A stretch of DNA of 64,000 bases from contig NZ_CP027218.1 of NCBI RefSeq assembly GCF_004124275.1, positions 856,001 to 920,000 on the forward strand, in the 5' to 3' direction. A model generated the notes under the pieces. That model made no database searches. It was not told the origin of the DNA and saw nothing but the letters and a program-made list of their open reading frames with translations. Below, one piece after another: positions 31,936 to 41,613 of the stretch. The stretch comes from Pseudomonas sp. DTU12.3. GTDB lineage: Bacteria; Pseudomonadota; Gammaproteobacteria; Pseudomonadales; Pseudomonadaceae. Each line of letters begins with the position of its first letter. The stretch's first letter is position 1. A program made the translations under genes and the position numbers.

Positions 31936-32828
31936 GGATTGTCGATCTGTTCGAGCATCCATTTGACGAAGTCGCGCACCTTCGGCACTTCCGCCGCGTG
32001 CTCCGGGTACGCGAGGTAATAGGCGTCGGGGCTGGGCATTGCATGCTGCCAGGGAATGACCAATTTGCCGTCGGCCAACTCCTCTTCCACCAGAAACCGT
32101 GGCAACAACGCCACGCCGCAGCCGACCTGCGCGGCGCGGATGCACATATAAAAGGTTTCAAAGCGTGGGCCGTGATAGCTGTGTTCGGTTTGGTAACCCT
32201 GGCTGTCGAACCAGTCGTGCCACGCCTGTGGGCGCGAGGCATTTTGCAGCAGGACCAGATCGGTGAGCTGCGTCGGGTCAGTAAACGGTGCGTCTGGCAG
32301 GCTGCCCGGCGCGCAGACTGGCACCAGCTCTTCGCCGAACAATTTCAGGCATTCCGTGCCGGGCCGCGAACCCTGACCAAAATAAAACGCCAGATCGCTG
32401 CGCCCTTGCAGCAAGTCATCGGCTTCCTGTTCGTTGCACAAATCCAGATGAATCGACGGGTGACGCAAACGCCAGCCTTTCAAGCGCGGCACCAGCCAGC
32501 GCGCGCCGAAGGTCGACGGCGTCGATACGCGCAGGACTTCGGTTTCGCCGCCGTAGGAACGCAGGTAATGGGTCGACATCTCCACCTGCGTGAGGATTTT
32601 TCGTACTTCAACCAGGTACAGATCCCCGGCCGGAGTCATCTGCAAACGCCGACGCACGCGGAGGAACAATAAGTGCTGTAACAATTCCTCCAGTTGCGCG
32701 ACCTGCTTGCTGACCGCGCTCTGGGTCAGGTTCAGTTCTTCGGCCGCGCGGGTGAAGCTCAGGTGCCGGGTCACGGCTTCGAAGCACTGCAGGGCGGTGA
32801 TCGAGGGCAAGTGGCGTTTGTTCAGCAT
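31929..32828 (-). CDS. LysR family regulator, likely of pipecolate catabolism
   Basis: The 299-residue protein has an N-terminal helix-turn-helix (LPSITALQCFEAVTRHLSF, TQSAVSKQVAQLEELLQ) and a LysR effector domain. It is transcribed away from amaB-amaA, with 164 bases between starts. In P. putida an orthologous LysR gene lies at the same place and controls the ama genes. The C-terminus ends NPL-stop, where the stop is supplied by a REPIN. Confidence 0.88.
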   Translation of the reverse strand: MLNKRHLPSITALQCFEAVTRHLSFTRAAEELNLTQSAVSKQVAQLEELLQHLLFLRVRRRLQMTPAGDLYLVEVRKILTQVEMSTHYLRSYGGETEVLRVSTPSTFGARWLVPRLKGWRLRHPSIHLDLCNEQEADDLLQGRSDLAFYFGQGSRPGTECLKLFGEELVPVCAPGSLPDAPFTDPTQLTDLVLLQNASRPQAWHDWFDSQGYQTEHSYHGPRFETFYMCIRAAQVGCGVALLPRFLVEEELADGKLVIPWQHAMPSPDAYYLAYPEHAAEVPKVRDFVKWMLEQIDNPL

Positions 32829-32852
32829 GACCGATCCTTTTCTTGTCTTTCT

Positions 32853-32863
32853 ATGCTCAGCAT
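32853..32863. promoter_or_regulatory. Short palindrome between the LysR gene and amaB
   Basis: ATGCTCAGCAT is a perfect palindrome 25 bases upstream of the LysR start. It is a candidate operator only; it does not fit the T-N11-A rule exactly. Confidence 0.25.
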
Positions 32864-32992
32864 GAATAAACGGAATGATATCTCGCGTAAAGGTCGTTTG
32901 TTGCCTTGCCATTGTGACGCTACAACTAAAGGCCTGCCCGGTCGTGCAAACAGCGGCCGCACACATTCAGTTTTTTGCTTGAGGAGTGACCC

Positions 32993-34483
32993 ATGGTTGC
33001 CGCATTGCTTGATCGTCTTGGTGTGAACCCGGCCCTTTATCAGAACGGCAAAGTGCCGGTGCATTCGCCCATCGATGGCAGCCGCATTGCCGCCATCAAT
33101 TGGGAGGGCGCGGCCGAAGTCGAGCAGCACATCAGTCGCGCAGATCATGCGTTCGAACAGTGGCGCAAGATCCCGGCCCCGCGTCGCGGCGAGTTGGTGC
33201 GTCAATTCGGTGAAGTATTGCGCGAATACAAGGCCGACCTCGGCGAACTGGTTTCGTGGGAGGCGGGCAAGATCACCCAGGAAGGTTTGGGTGAAGTGCA
33301 GGAGATGATCGACATCTGCGATTTCGCCGTCGGCCTGTCTCGTCAGTTGTACGGTTTGACCATTGCCTCCGAGCGTCCGGGCCACCACATGCGTGAAACC
33401 TGGCATCCGCTGGGCGTGGTCGGTGTGATCAGTGCGTTCAACTTCCCGGTCGCGGTGTGGGCGTGGAACACCACGCTGGCGCTGGTCTGCGGCAACCCGG
33501 TGGTGTGGAAGCCGTCGGAGAAAACCCCGCTGACCGCACTGGCTTGTCAGGCACTGTTTGATCGTGTGGTGAAGAATTTCAGCGATGCGCCGGCGAATCT
33601 TTGCCAAGTGATTATCGGTGGTCGCGACGCGGGTGAAGCGCTGGTCGATGATCCGCGTGTCGCCCTGATCAGCGCCACCGGCAGCACGCGCATGGGCCGC
33701 GAAGTGGCGCCGAAAGTCGCCGCACGTTTTGCTCGCAGCATTCTGGAGTTGGGCGGCAACAACGCGATGATCCTCGGCCCGAGCGCCGATCTCGACATGG
33801 CCGTGCGCGCGATTCTGTTCAGCGCCGTCGGTACCGCAGGCCAGCGCTGCACCACGTTGCGTCGTCTGATCGCCCATGAATCGGTAAAGGAAGAAATCGT
33901 CACTCGCCTCAAGGCTGCTTATTCGAAAGTACGTATCGGCAACCCACTGGAAGGCAATCTGGTCGGCCCGCTGATCGACAAGCACAGCTTTGAAAACATG
34001 CAGGATGCGCTGGAGCAGGCATTGAGCGAGGGTGGCCGGGTATTCGGCGGCAAGCGCCAACTGGAAGATCAGTTCCCCAACGCCTACTACGTGTCGCCAG
34101 CGATTATTGAAATGCCCGAGCAGAGTGATGTGGTGTGCAGCGAAACCTTCGCACCGATTCTGTATGTGGTTGGCTATAACGATTTCGAGGAAGCGCTGCG
34201 CCTGAACAACGCGGTGCCGCAAGGGTTGTCATCGTGCATCTTCACCACTGATGTACGTGAGGCTGAGCAATTCATGTCGGCGGTGGGCAGTGATTGCGGG
34301 ATCGCCAACGTCAACATCGGCCCGAGCGGTGCCGAAATTGGTGGCGCGTTTGGTGGCGAGAAGGAAACCGGCGGTGGTCGTGAGTCGGGTTCCGATGCAT
34401 GGCGCGGGTACATGCGCCGCCAGACCAACACCGTGAACTATTCGCTGGAGTTGCCGCTGGCGCAGGGCATCACGTTCGACTGA
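32993..34483 (+). CDS. amaB: L-piperidine-6-carboxylate/aminoadipate semialdehyde dehydrogenase
   Basis: This ALDH7-type enzyme oxidises 2-aminoadipate 6-semialdehyde (in equilibrium with piperideine-6-carboxylate) to 2-aminoadipate in lysine/pipecolate breakdown. The 496-residue protein has the NAD site around GVISAFNFPVAVWAWN, catalytic Glu252 in ELGGNN and Cys286 in GQRCTT. TTGAGGAGTGACCC precedes the ATG. amaA follows after one REPIN. Confidence 0.92.
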   Translation: MVAALLDRLGVNPALYQNGKVPVHSPIDGSRIAAINWEGAAEVEQHISRADHAFEQWRKIPAPRRGELVRQFGEVLREYKADLGELVSWEAGKITQEGLGEVQEMIDICDFAVGLSRQLYGLTIASERPGHHMRETWHPLGVVGVISAFNFPVAVWAWNTTLALVCGNPVVWKPSEKTPLTALACQALFDRVVKNFSDAPANLCQVIIGGRDAGEALVDDPRVALISATGSTRMGREVAPKVAARFARSILELGGNNAMILGPSADLDMAVRAILFSAVGTAGQRCTTLRRLIAHESVKEEIVTRLKAAYSKVRIGNPLEGNLVGPLIDKHSFENMQDALEQALSEGGRVFGGKRQLEDQFPNAYYVSPAIIEMPEQSDVVCSETFAPILYVVGYNDFEEALRLNNAVPQGLSSCIFTTDVREAEQFMSAVGSDCGIANVNIGPSGAEIGGAFGGEKETGGGRESGSDAWRGYMRRQTNTVNYSLELPLAQGITFD

Positions 34484-34503
34484 GTTTGGAAAGACGCAGA
34501 TCC

Positions 34504-34597
34504 CCTGTGGGAGCGGGCTTGCTCGCGAATGCGGTGTTTCAGTCGACACAGATGTTGGCTGATACGCCGCTTTCGCGAGCAAGCCCGCTCCCACAGG
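34504..34597. repeat. REPIN, family B, between amaB and amaA
   Basis: Arms CCTGTGGGAGCGGGCTTGCTCG and complement. The loop has weaker inverted segments (ATGCGGTGTTTCAG / CTGATACGCCGC). Confidence 0.9.
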
Positions 34598-34637
34598 ATC
34601 AGCAGTGTGTTTGGCAGGTTTCTGTTGGAGTCTGGCA

Positions 34638-35921
34638 ATGCCGTTACGCGAAGAATGTCTGTGGGAAAAGCTCACGCCACAACGGCCGGATAACACCGCG
34701 CTGAATGGCGAAGTCAAAGTTGATGTCTGCGTGATCGGCGCCGGGTTCACCGGTTTGTCGGCGGCGCTGCATCTGTTGGAAAAAGGCAAAAGCGTCTGTG
34801 TGCTGGAAGCCCATCGCGCCGGCCACGGCGGTTCCGGGCGCAATGTCGGGCTGGTCAACGCCGGCATGTGGATCCCGCCGGACGAGATCGAAGCCGGTTT
34901 CGGCGAAGCGGTCGGCAGCCAGCTCAACCGCATGCTCGGGGCGGCGCCGGCGCTGGTGTTCAGCCTTGTGGATAAGTACAACATCGATTGCCAGTTGCGC
35001 CGCGAAGGTACTCTGCACATGGCGCACAACGCCAAGGGCGAGGCGGATCTGCGTAGTCGTGAGCAACAATGGAAGCGCCGTGGTGCGCCGGTCGAATTGC
35101 TCACCGGCAAGGCCTGCGAGCAAGCCACCGGGACGCAAAAAATCGCCGCCGCACTGCTCGATCGTCGTGCCGGCACACTCAATCCAATGGCTTACGTCAG
35201 CGGTTTGGCCAACGCCGTAACCGGCCTCGGCGGGCAGATGTTCGACCATTCGCCGGTCACTCGTCTTGAGCGTCAGGGCTCAAACTGGTCGGTGCAAACC
35301 GAGCACGGATCGGTGCTCGCCGAACAAGTGGTCATCGCCTCCAACGCCTATACCGAAGGCGACTGGACCGAACTCAAGCGCAACTTCTTCCCGGGTTACT
35401 ACTATCAGGTCGCCTCGGTGCCGCTGAGCGAAGACGCCGCGCAGGCAATCCTTCCGGGCGGGCAGGGTTCGTGGGATACCAGACAAGTGTTAAGCAGTAT
35501 CCGCCGTGACAAAGAAGGGCGCTTATTGCTCGGCAGCCTTGGCAACGGCAACCAGAAACCGACCTGGTTTCTCAAGGCCTGGGCCGACCGGGTACAACAG
35601 CATTATTTCCCCAACCTGAAACCGGTTGAATGGGAATGCACCTGGACCGGGCGTATCGCGTTCACGCCTGATCACCTGATGCGTCTGTTCGAACCGGCGC
35701 CGGGACTGGTGGCCGTCACTGGCTACAACGGTCGCGGCGTCACCACCGGCACCGTGGTCGGTAAAGCCTTTGCCGATTACTTGTGTAACGGCAATCCACA
35801 GGCCCTGCCGATACCCTTTGCACCGATGCAGCCCTTGGCGGGTGTGGGCTTGCGCAGTTGCCTGTACGAGGCCGGGTTCTCGCTGTATCACGCGGGCCAG
35901 TGCCTGCGCATCGTCATTTGA
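34638..35921 (+). CDS. amaA: L-pipecolate oxidase, FAD-dependent
   Basis: AmaA oxidises L-pipecolate to piperideine-6-carboxylate, the substrate of AmaB. The 427-residue DAO-family protein has an N-terminal FAD fold with VIGAGFTGLSAALHLLEKG (GxGxxG) and a conserved GSGRNVGLVNAG segment. It ends with the FAD-binding GYNGRGVTTGTVVGKAFADYL. Start ATG 34638 follows TTGGAG. Confidence 0.9.
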   Translation: MPLREECLWEKLTPQRPDNTALNGEVKVDVCVIGAGFTGLSAALHLLEKGKSVCVLEAHRAGHGGSGRNVGLVNAGMWIPPDEIEAGFGEAVGSQLNRMLGAAPALVFSLVDKYNIDCQLRREGTLHMAHNAKGEADLRSREQQWKRRGAPVELLTGKACEQATGTQKIAAALLDRRAGTLNPMAYVSGLANAVTGLGGQMFDHSPVTRLERQGSNWSVQTEHGSVLAEQVVIASNAYTEGDWTELKRNFFPGYYYQVASVPLSEDAAQAILPGGQGSWDTRQVLSSIRRDKEGRLLLGSLGNGNQKPTWFLKAWADRVQQHYFPNLKPVEWECTWTGRIAFTPDHLMRLFEPAPGLVAVTGYNGRGVTTGTVVGKAFADYLCNGNPQALPIPFAPMQPLAGVGLRSCLYEAGFSLYHAGQCLRIVI

Positions 35922-35967
35922 GTGTTGAAATATGTTGCCGGAAGCGGCGCTTTTCGATGCAGCGACT

Positions 35968-36041
35968 AGCCTGTAATGGTGCGGGTTGTAGCAGTCCCGC
36001 ACCAGCAGTGTGCAGTTCGGTGACGCGGGCTGTTACAGGCT
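35968..36041 (+). other. Nested inverted repeats after amaA
   Basis: The outer arms AGCCTGTAA (35968-35976) and TTACAGGCT (36033-36041) enclose a 9-pair hairpin TGGTGCGGG/CCCGCACCA (35977-36004). There is no T-run, so it is not an obvious terminator. It could be a structured 3' end, a small RNA, or a protein-binding region. Confidence 0.5.
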
Positions 36042-36138
36042 GGTTGCACGTCGTTTGGCGCCGCGGTTGCAATGATGGCGCGTGCGGGTTGCGCCTGAAA
36101 AAATAAATGGTTTCACCTTCCGCGGTTTAGACGGTTGC
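36042..36138 (+). promoter_or_regulatory. Phased GGTTGC direct-repeat array, candidate enhancer of braC
   Basis: GGTT[GT]C occurs at 36042, 36065, 36087, 36109 and 36133, spaced 23, 22, 22 and 24 bases, about two helix turns each. Four have GGTTGC and one GGTTTC, usually followed by A/G then C. The array lies 75 to 170 bases upstream of a sigma-54 promoter, the normal place for an activator-binding enhancer. Confidence 0.5.
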
Positions 36139-36212
36139 ACGCCCAATGAAAATGGGAACGAAACAGTCGAAATAACAAGAAAGCAGCGACTTTTTGAAGA
36201 ATAAAAAACCGA

Positions 36213-36228
36213 TGGCACGGGCCTTGCT
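36213..36228 (+). promoter_or_regulatory. Sigma-54 (RpoN) promoter of the branched-chain amino acid operon
   Basis: TGGCAC-GGGCC-TTGCT is a complete match to the -24/-12 consensus, with GG and GC correctly spaced. It ends about 60 bases before the braC start. Confidence 0.85.
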
Positions 36229-36289
36229 CTGAGCTTTCAGTGAAGTGAAGTCGCTGTGCCAACTAAAAAAAACCTTGGAGCACCACCTC

Positions 36290-37423
36290 ATGTCCCAGAC
36301 GTTTTACAAGAAAGGCTTTCTGGCCCTCGCAGTGGCTACTGCGTTGGGTGTTTCTGCGTTTGCTCAAGCCGACGTCAAAATCGGTGTAGCGGGTCCAATG
36401 ACTGGCGCCAACGCGGCATTTGGCGAGCAGTACATGAAGGGTGCACAGGCGGCAGCTGATGCGGTCAACGCGGCAGGTGGCGTCAACGGGGAGAAAATCG
36501 TTCTGGTCAAAGGCGATGACGCCTGCGAACCGAAACAAGCGGTCACGGTCGCCAAGGACCTGGTCAACCAGAAAGTCGCTGGCGTAGTCGGTCACTTCTG
36601 CTCTTCTTCCACCATTCCAGCCTCGGAAATCTACGACGAAGCCGGCGTTATCGCGATCACCCCGGGTTCCACCAACCCGCAAGTGACCGAGCGCGGCTTG
36701 GGCGCCATGTTCCGTATGTGCGGGCGTGACGACCAGCAAGGCATCGTCGCCGGCGACTACATCGTCGACGTGCTCAAAGGCAAGAAAGTCGCGGTCATCC
36801 ACGACAAGGACACCTACGGCCAAGGCCTGGCGGATGCCACCAAGGCGCAGTTGACCAAGCGTGGTGTGACCCCGGTCATCTACGAAGGCCTGACCCGTGG
36901 CGAGAAAGACTTCAGCGCCCTGGTCACCAAGATCCGCGCCGCCGGTGCCGACGTCGTTTACTTCGGCGGCCTGCACCCGGAAGCCGGTCCACTGGTCAAA
37001 CAACTGCGTACCGAAGGCCTGAAAGACGTGAAATTCATGTCCGACGACGGCATCGTTACCGACGAACTGGTGACCACCGCTGGCGGCCCGCAATACGTCG
37101 ACGGCGTGCTGATGACTTTCGGCGCCGACCCGCGTCTGCTGCCGGAAAGTAAAACCGTCGTCGATGCCTTCCGCAAGGCCGGCACCGAACCTGAAGGCTA
37201 CACCTTGTACGCCTACGCCTCGGTGCAAACCCTGGCTGCGGCCTTCAATGGCGCAAAATCCAACAGTGGCGAGAAAGCCGCCGAGTGGCTGAAAGCCAAT
37301 CCGGTGAAAACCGTCATGGGTGAGAAGGCCTGGGACAAGAAGGGCGACCTGAAAGTCTCCGACTACGTGGTGTACCAGTGGGACGCCAGCGGCAAATATC
37401 ACCAGCTGGAAAAACAGAAGTAA
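36290..37423 (+). CDS. braC: Branched-chain amino acid ABC transporter, periplasmic binding protein
   Basis: BraC/LivJ captures leucine, isoleucine, valine and often alanine in the periplasm. The 377-residue precursor has a signal peptide ending AFAQA (about residue 26), then DVKIGVAGPMTGANAAFGEQY and a VVGHFCSSSTIPASEIY segment, both standard for the family. CTTGGAG lies nine bases before ATG 36290. A REPIN separates it from the permease genes, which may allow more binding protein than permease. The E. coli name is livJ. Confidence 0.93.
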   Translation: MSQTFYKKGFLALAVATALGVSAFAQADVKIGVAGPMTGANAAFGEQYMKGAQAAADAVNAAGGVNGEKIVLVKGDDACEPKQAVTVAKDLVNQKVAGVVGHFCSSSTIPASEIYDEAGVIAITPGSTNPQVTERGLGAMFRMCGRDDQQGIVAGDYIVDVLKGKKVAVIHDKDTYGQGLADATKAQLTKRGVTPVIYEGLTRGEKDFSALVTKIRAAGADVVYFGGLHPEAGPLVKQLRTEGLKDVKFMSDDGIVTDELVTTAGGPQYVDGVLMTFGADPRLLPESKTVVDAFRKAGTEPEGYTLYAYASVQTLAAAFNGAKSNSGEKAAEWLKANPVKTVMGEKAWDKKGDLKVSDYVVYQWDASGKYHQLEKQK

Positions 37424-37455
37424 GGGCTGACGCGATCAACTGAACGCCACAAACC

Positions 37456-37549
37456 CCTGTGGGAGCGGGCTTGCTCGCGAATGCGGGGTGTCAGTCACCA
37501 TCAACGGTAGCTGATACACCGCATTCGCGAGCAAGCCCGCTCCCACAGG
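37456..37549. repeat. REPIN, family B, between braC and livH
   Basis: Arms CCTGTGGGAGCGGGCTTGCTCG and complement, with inner ATGCGGGGTGTCAG / CTGATACACCGCAT. A further small hairpin (CCCGCCT/AGGTGGG, about 37623-37638) precedes livH. Confidence 0.9.
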
Positions 37550-37664
37550 AGGTGGGGGTGATCAGGTGGATCGTGGCTGACATTGCTCCGACGTAAATCT
37601 GTATTTTCCCTAGAAGAGCCGCCCGCCTACAGGTGGGCAGGTTCTCACTGCGTGAGATTGCGTT

Positions 37665-38579
<915 letters not shown>

Positions 38580-38582
38580 GCG

Positions 38583-39884
38583 ATGTCTTCAACCACCAAA
38601 AAAAGCATTGATGTCAAAAAAAGCCTGGTTGAGGCGATTCTTGCCGGCCTGATTGCCCTGATCGTTTTCGGGCCGATTGTCGGTGTCGTCCTTGAGGGGT
38701 ACAGCTTCAATCTCGAACCGACCCGCGTGGCGTGGATCATCGGCATCGTCATGATTGGCCGCTTCGCCCTCAGCCTGTTCCTGCAAACGCCCAAGGGCCT
38801 GAAAATTCTCGACGGATTCGAGAGCACCGGTTCCGGTGTGCACGTACTGCCCAGCGATCATAAATCGAGCCTGCGCTGGATCATCCCGCTGCTGATTGTG
38901 CTGGCGGTCATCGTGCCGTTCGTTTCCAACTCCTATCTGCTGGGCGTGGTCATCCTCGGGTTGATCTACGTGCTGCTGGGCCTGGGATTGAACATCGTGG
39001 TCGGTCTGGCCGGTCTGCTCGACCTTGGTTACGTGGCGTTCTACGCCATCGGTGCCTACGGTCTGGCGCTCGGTTACCAGTATCTCGGTCTGGGTTTCTG
39101 GACCGTCCTGCCGCTGGCGGCAATTACTGCTGGCCTTGCTGGATGCATCCTCGGTTTCCCGGTGTTGCGCCTGCATGGCGACTATCTGGCGATCGTGACG
39201 TTGGGCTTCGGTGAAATCATTCGCCTGATCCTCAACAACTGGTTGTCCCTGACCGGTGGCCCGAACGGCATGCCGGCGCCACTGCCGACCTTCTTCGGTC
39301 TGGAGTTCGGCAAGCGCGCGAAGGACGGCGGGGTGCCGTTCCACGAGTTTTTCGGCATCGCCTACAACCCGGACGTGAAGTATTACTTCATCTACGCGGT
39401 GTTGTTCCTCGTCGTATTGGCCGTGCTGTACATCAAGCATCGTCTGGTGAAAATGCCGGTCGGCCGCGCATGGGAAGCCCTGCGTGAAGATGAAATCGCC
39501 TGCCGCTCGATGGGCCTCAACCACGTGCTGGTCAAGCTGTCGGCGTTCACCATCGGTGCATCGACAGCCGGCCTCGCGGGCGTGTTCTTCGCGACCTATC
39601 AAGGCTTCGTCAACCCGACCTCGTTCACCTTCTTCGAATCAGCGCTGATTCTGGCCATCGTCGTACTCGGCGGCATGGGTTCGACCATCGGCGTGGTAAT
39701 CGCCGCATTCGTGCTGACCGTCGCCCCGGAACTGCTGCGCGGCTTCGCCGAATATCGCGTGTTGCTGTTCGGCATCCTGATGGTGTTGATGATGATCTGG
39801 CGACCACGTGGGCTGATCCGCATCAGCCGCACCGGGGTCACTCCACGCAAAGGTGCCATTCACTATGAGAGGACTGCGCCATGA
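38583..39884 (+). CDS. livM: Branched-chain amino acid ABC transporter permease LivM/BraE
   Basis: This is a 433-residue polytopic protein. After a membrane N-terminal extension of about 100 residues it contains GLGLNIVVGLAGLLDLGYVAFYAIGAYG and the cytoplasmic coupling loop GRAWEALREDEIACRSMGLN, typical of LivM. The start overlaps nothing but follows livH by three bases; its stop overlaps the livG start by four bases. Confidence 0.95.
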   Translation: MSSTTKKSIDVKKSLVEAILAGLIALIVFGPIVGVVLEGYSFNLEPTRVAWIIGIVMIGRFALSLFLQTPKGLKILDGFESTGSGVHVLPSDHKSSLRWIIPLLIVLAVIVPFVSNSYLLGVVILGLIYVLLGLGLNIVVGLAGLLDLGYVAFYAIGAYGLALGYQYLGLGFWTVLPLAAITAGLAGCILGFPVLRLHGDYLAIVTLGFGEIIRLILNNWLSLTGGPNGMPAPLPTFFGLEFGKRAKDGGVPFHEFFGIAYNPDVKYYFIYAVLFLVVLAVLYIKHRLVKMPVGRAWEALREDEIACRSMGLNHVLVKLSAFTIGASTAGLAGVFFATYQGFVNPTSFTFFESALILAIVVLGGMGSTIGVVIAAFVLTVAPELLRGFAEYRVLLFGILMVLMMIWRPRGLIRISRTGVTPRKGAIHYERTAP

Positions 39885-40753
39885 GTGAAGTCGTACTCTC
39901 TGTTGAAAAACTGATGATGCATTTCGGTGGCATCAAGGCCCTGAGCGATGTCAGCCTGAAGGTCAAACGCAACTCGATCTTCGCTCTGATCGGCCCCAAC
40001 GGCGCCGGCAAGACCACGGTGTTCAACTGCCTGACCGGGTTCTACAAAGCCTCCGGCGGCAAGATCGAACTGAACGTGCGCGGCCAGCAGACCAACGTCA
40101 TCCAGCTGCTGGGCGAATCGTTCAAACCGACCGACTTCGTCTCGCCGAAATCCTTCCTCAGCCGTCTGTACTACAAGATGTTTGGTGGCACCCATCTGGT
40201 GAACCGCGCAGGCCTGGCTCGGACGTTCCAGAACATTCGCCTGTTCAAGGAAATGTCGGTGCTGGAAAACCTGCTGGTGGCCCAGCACATGTGGGTCAAC
40301 CGCAACATGCTCGCCGGCATCCTCAACACCAAGGGCTACCGCAAGGCTGAAAGCGATGCGCTCGATTGCGCGTTCTACTGGCTGGAAGTGGTCGACCTGG
40401 TCGACTGCGCCAACCGTCTCGCCGGTGAACTCTCCTACGGCCAGCAACGCCGTCTGGAGATTGCCCGGGCCATGTGCACGCGGCCGCAGATCATCTGCCT
40501 CGACGAACCGGCTGCCGGCCTCAATCCACAGGAAACCGAAGCGCTCAGCGCGATGATCCGGCTGCTGCGCGATGAGCACGATCTGACCGTGGTGCTGATC
40601 GAACACGACATGGGCATGGTAATGAGCATTTCCGACCACATCGTGGTGCTGGACCACGGCATCGTCATCGCCGAAGGCGGGCCTGAAGCGATTCGTAACG
40701 ATCCGAAAGTGATTGCCGCCTATCTGGGCGCCGACGAAGAGGAGCTGGTATGA
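39881..40753 (+). CDS. livG: Branched-chain amino acid ABC transporter ATPase LivG/BraF, with insertion
   Basis: This 290-residue ATPase has Walker A GPNGAGKTT, signature LSYGQQRR, Walker B IICLDEPAAGLNP and the H-loop IEHDMGMVM. E. coli LivG is about 255 residues. The extra ~30 residues lie after Walker A (from VRGQQTNVIQLLGESFKPTD through SRLYYKMFGGTHLV), before the Q-loop ARTFQNIRLF. The core motifs are intact, so it should be active. Confidence 0.94.
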   Translation: MSEVVLSVEKLMMHFGGIKALSDVSLKVKRNSIFALIGPNGAGKTTVFNCLTGFYKASGGKIELNVRGQQTNVIQLLGESFKPTDFVSPKSFLSRLYYKMFGGTHLVNRAGLARTFQNIRLFKEMSVLENLLVAQHMWVNRNMLAGILNTKGYRKAESDALDCAFYWLEVVDLVDCANRLAGELSYGQQRRLEIARAMCTRPQIICLDEPAAGLNPQETEALSAMIRLLRDEHDLTVVLIEHDMGMVMSISDHIVVLDHGIVIAEGGPEAIRNDPKVIAAYLGADEEELV

Positions 40754-41466
40754 CGCAACCGATCCTCGAACTCAAAGACCTTGACGTGTTCTACGGACCG
40801 ATCCAGGCGCTCAAGGGTGTTTCGCTGCAGATCAACGAAGGGGAAACCGTCAGCCTGATCGGCTCCAACGGCGCCGGCAAATCGACGCTGCTGATGTCGA
40901 TCTTCGGCCAGCCACGAGCGGCCGGCGGGCAGATTATTTATCAGGGCGTCGACATCACCCAGAAGTCATCGCACTACATCGCCTCCCACGGCATTGCGCA
41001 ATCGCCGGAAGGACGGCGGGTGTTCCCCGACATGACTGTCGAGGAAAACCTGTTGATGGGCACCATCCCGATTGGCGACAAGTACGCCAAAGAGGACATG
41101 CAGCGCATGTTTGCGTTATTTCCTCGGCTGGAAGAGCGCCGTACCCAACGGGCGATGACCATGTCCGGTGGTGAACAGCAGATGCTGGCGATTGCTCGTG
41201 CCTTGATGAGCCGGCCGAAGTTGTTGCTGCTCGATGAGCCAAGCCTGGGCCTGGCGCCGATTGTGGTGAAGCAGATCTTTGCGACCCTGCGCGAGTTGGC
41301 GAAAACCGGCATGACCATTTTTCTGGTCGAGCAGAACGCCAACCATGCGCTGAAACTGTCCGACCGAGCGTATGTGATGGTCAACGGCGAGATCCGCCTG
41401 ACTGGCACTGGCAATGAGCTGCTGGTGAACGAGGAGGTGCGTAACGCCTATTTGGGCGGGCACTGA
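40750..41466 (+). CDS. livF: Branched-chain amino acid ABC transporter ATPase LivF/BraG
   Basis: This 238-residue ATPase has Walker A GSNGAGKSTLL, the Q-loop region IAQSPEGRRVFPDMTVEENL, signature MSGGEQQMLAIARAL and Walker B LLLLDEPSLGLAP. It overlaps livG by four bases and pairs with it on the transporter. A terminator follows 20 bases after the stop. Confidence 0.95.
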   Translation: MTQPILELKDLDVFYGPIQALKGVSLQINEGETVSLIGSNGAGKSTLLMSIFGQPRAAGGQIIYQGVDITQKSSHYIASHGIAQSPEGRRVFPDMTVEENLLMGTIPIGDKYAKEDMQRMFALFPRLEERRTQRAMTMSGGEQQMLAIARALMSRPKLLLLDEPSLGLAPIVVKQIFATLRELAKTGMTIFLVEQNANHALKLSDRAYVMVNGEIRLTGTGNELLVNEEVRNAYLGGH

Positions 41467-41485
41467 TTGCTGCAACGTTATACAC

Positions 41486-41516
41486 AGCCCCGGCGACGCA
41501 AGTCCCGGGGCTTTTT
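41486..41516 (+). terminator. Terminator after livF
   Basis: AGCCCCGG and CCGGGGCT pair around CGACGCAAGTC and are followed by a T-run. Confidence 0.85.
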
Positions 41517-41531
41517 AATGCTTGCAATCCC

Positions 41532-41613
41532 CCTGTAGGAGCTGCCGAAGGCTGCGATCTCTTGATCTTTAAAAACACATCAAAAGATCGCAGCCTGCGG
41601 CAGCTCCTACAGG
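41532..41613. repeat. REPIN, family A
   Basis: Complete inverted arms around GATCTTTAAAAACACATC. Confidence 0.9.
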
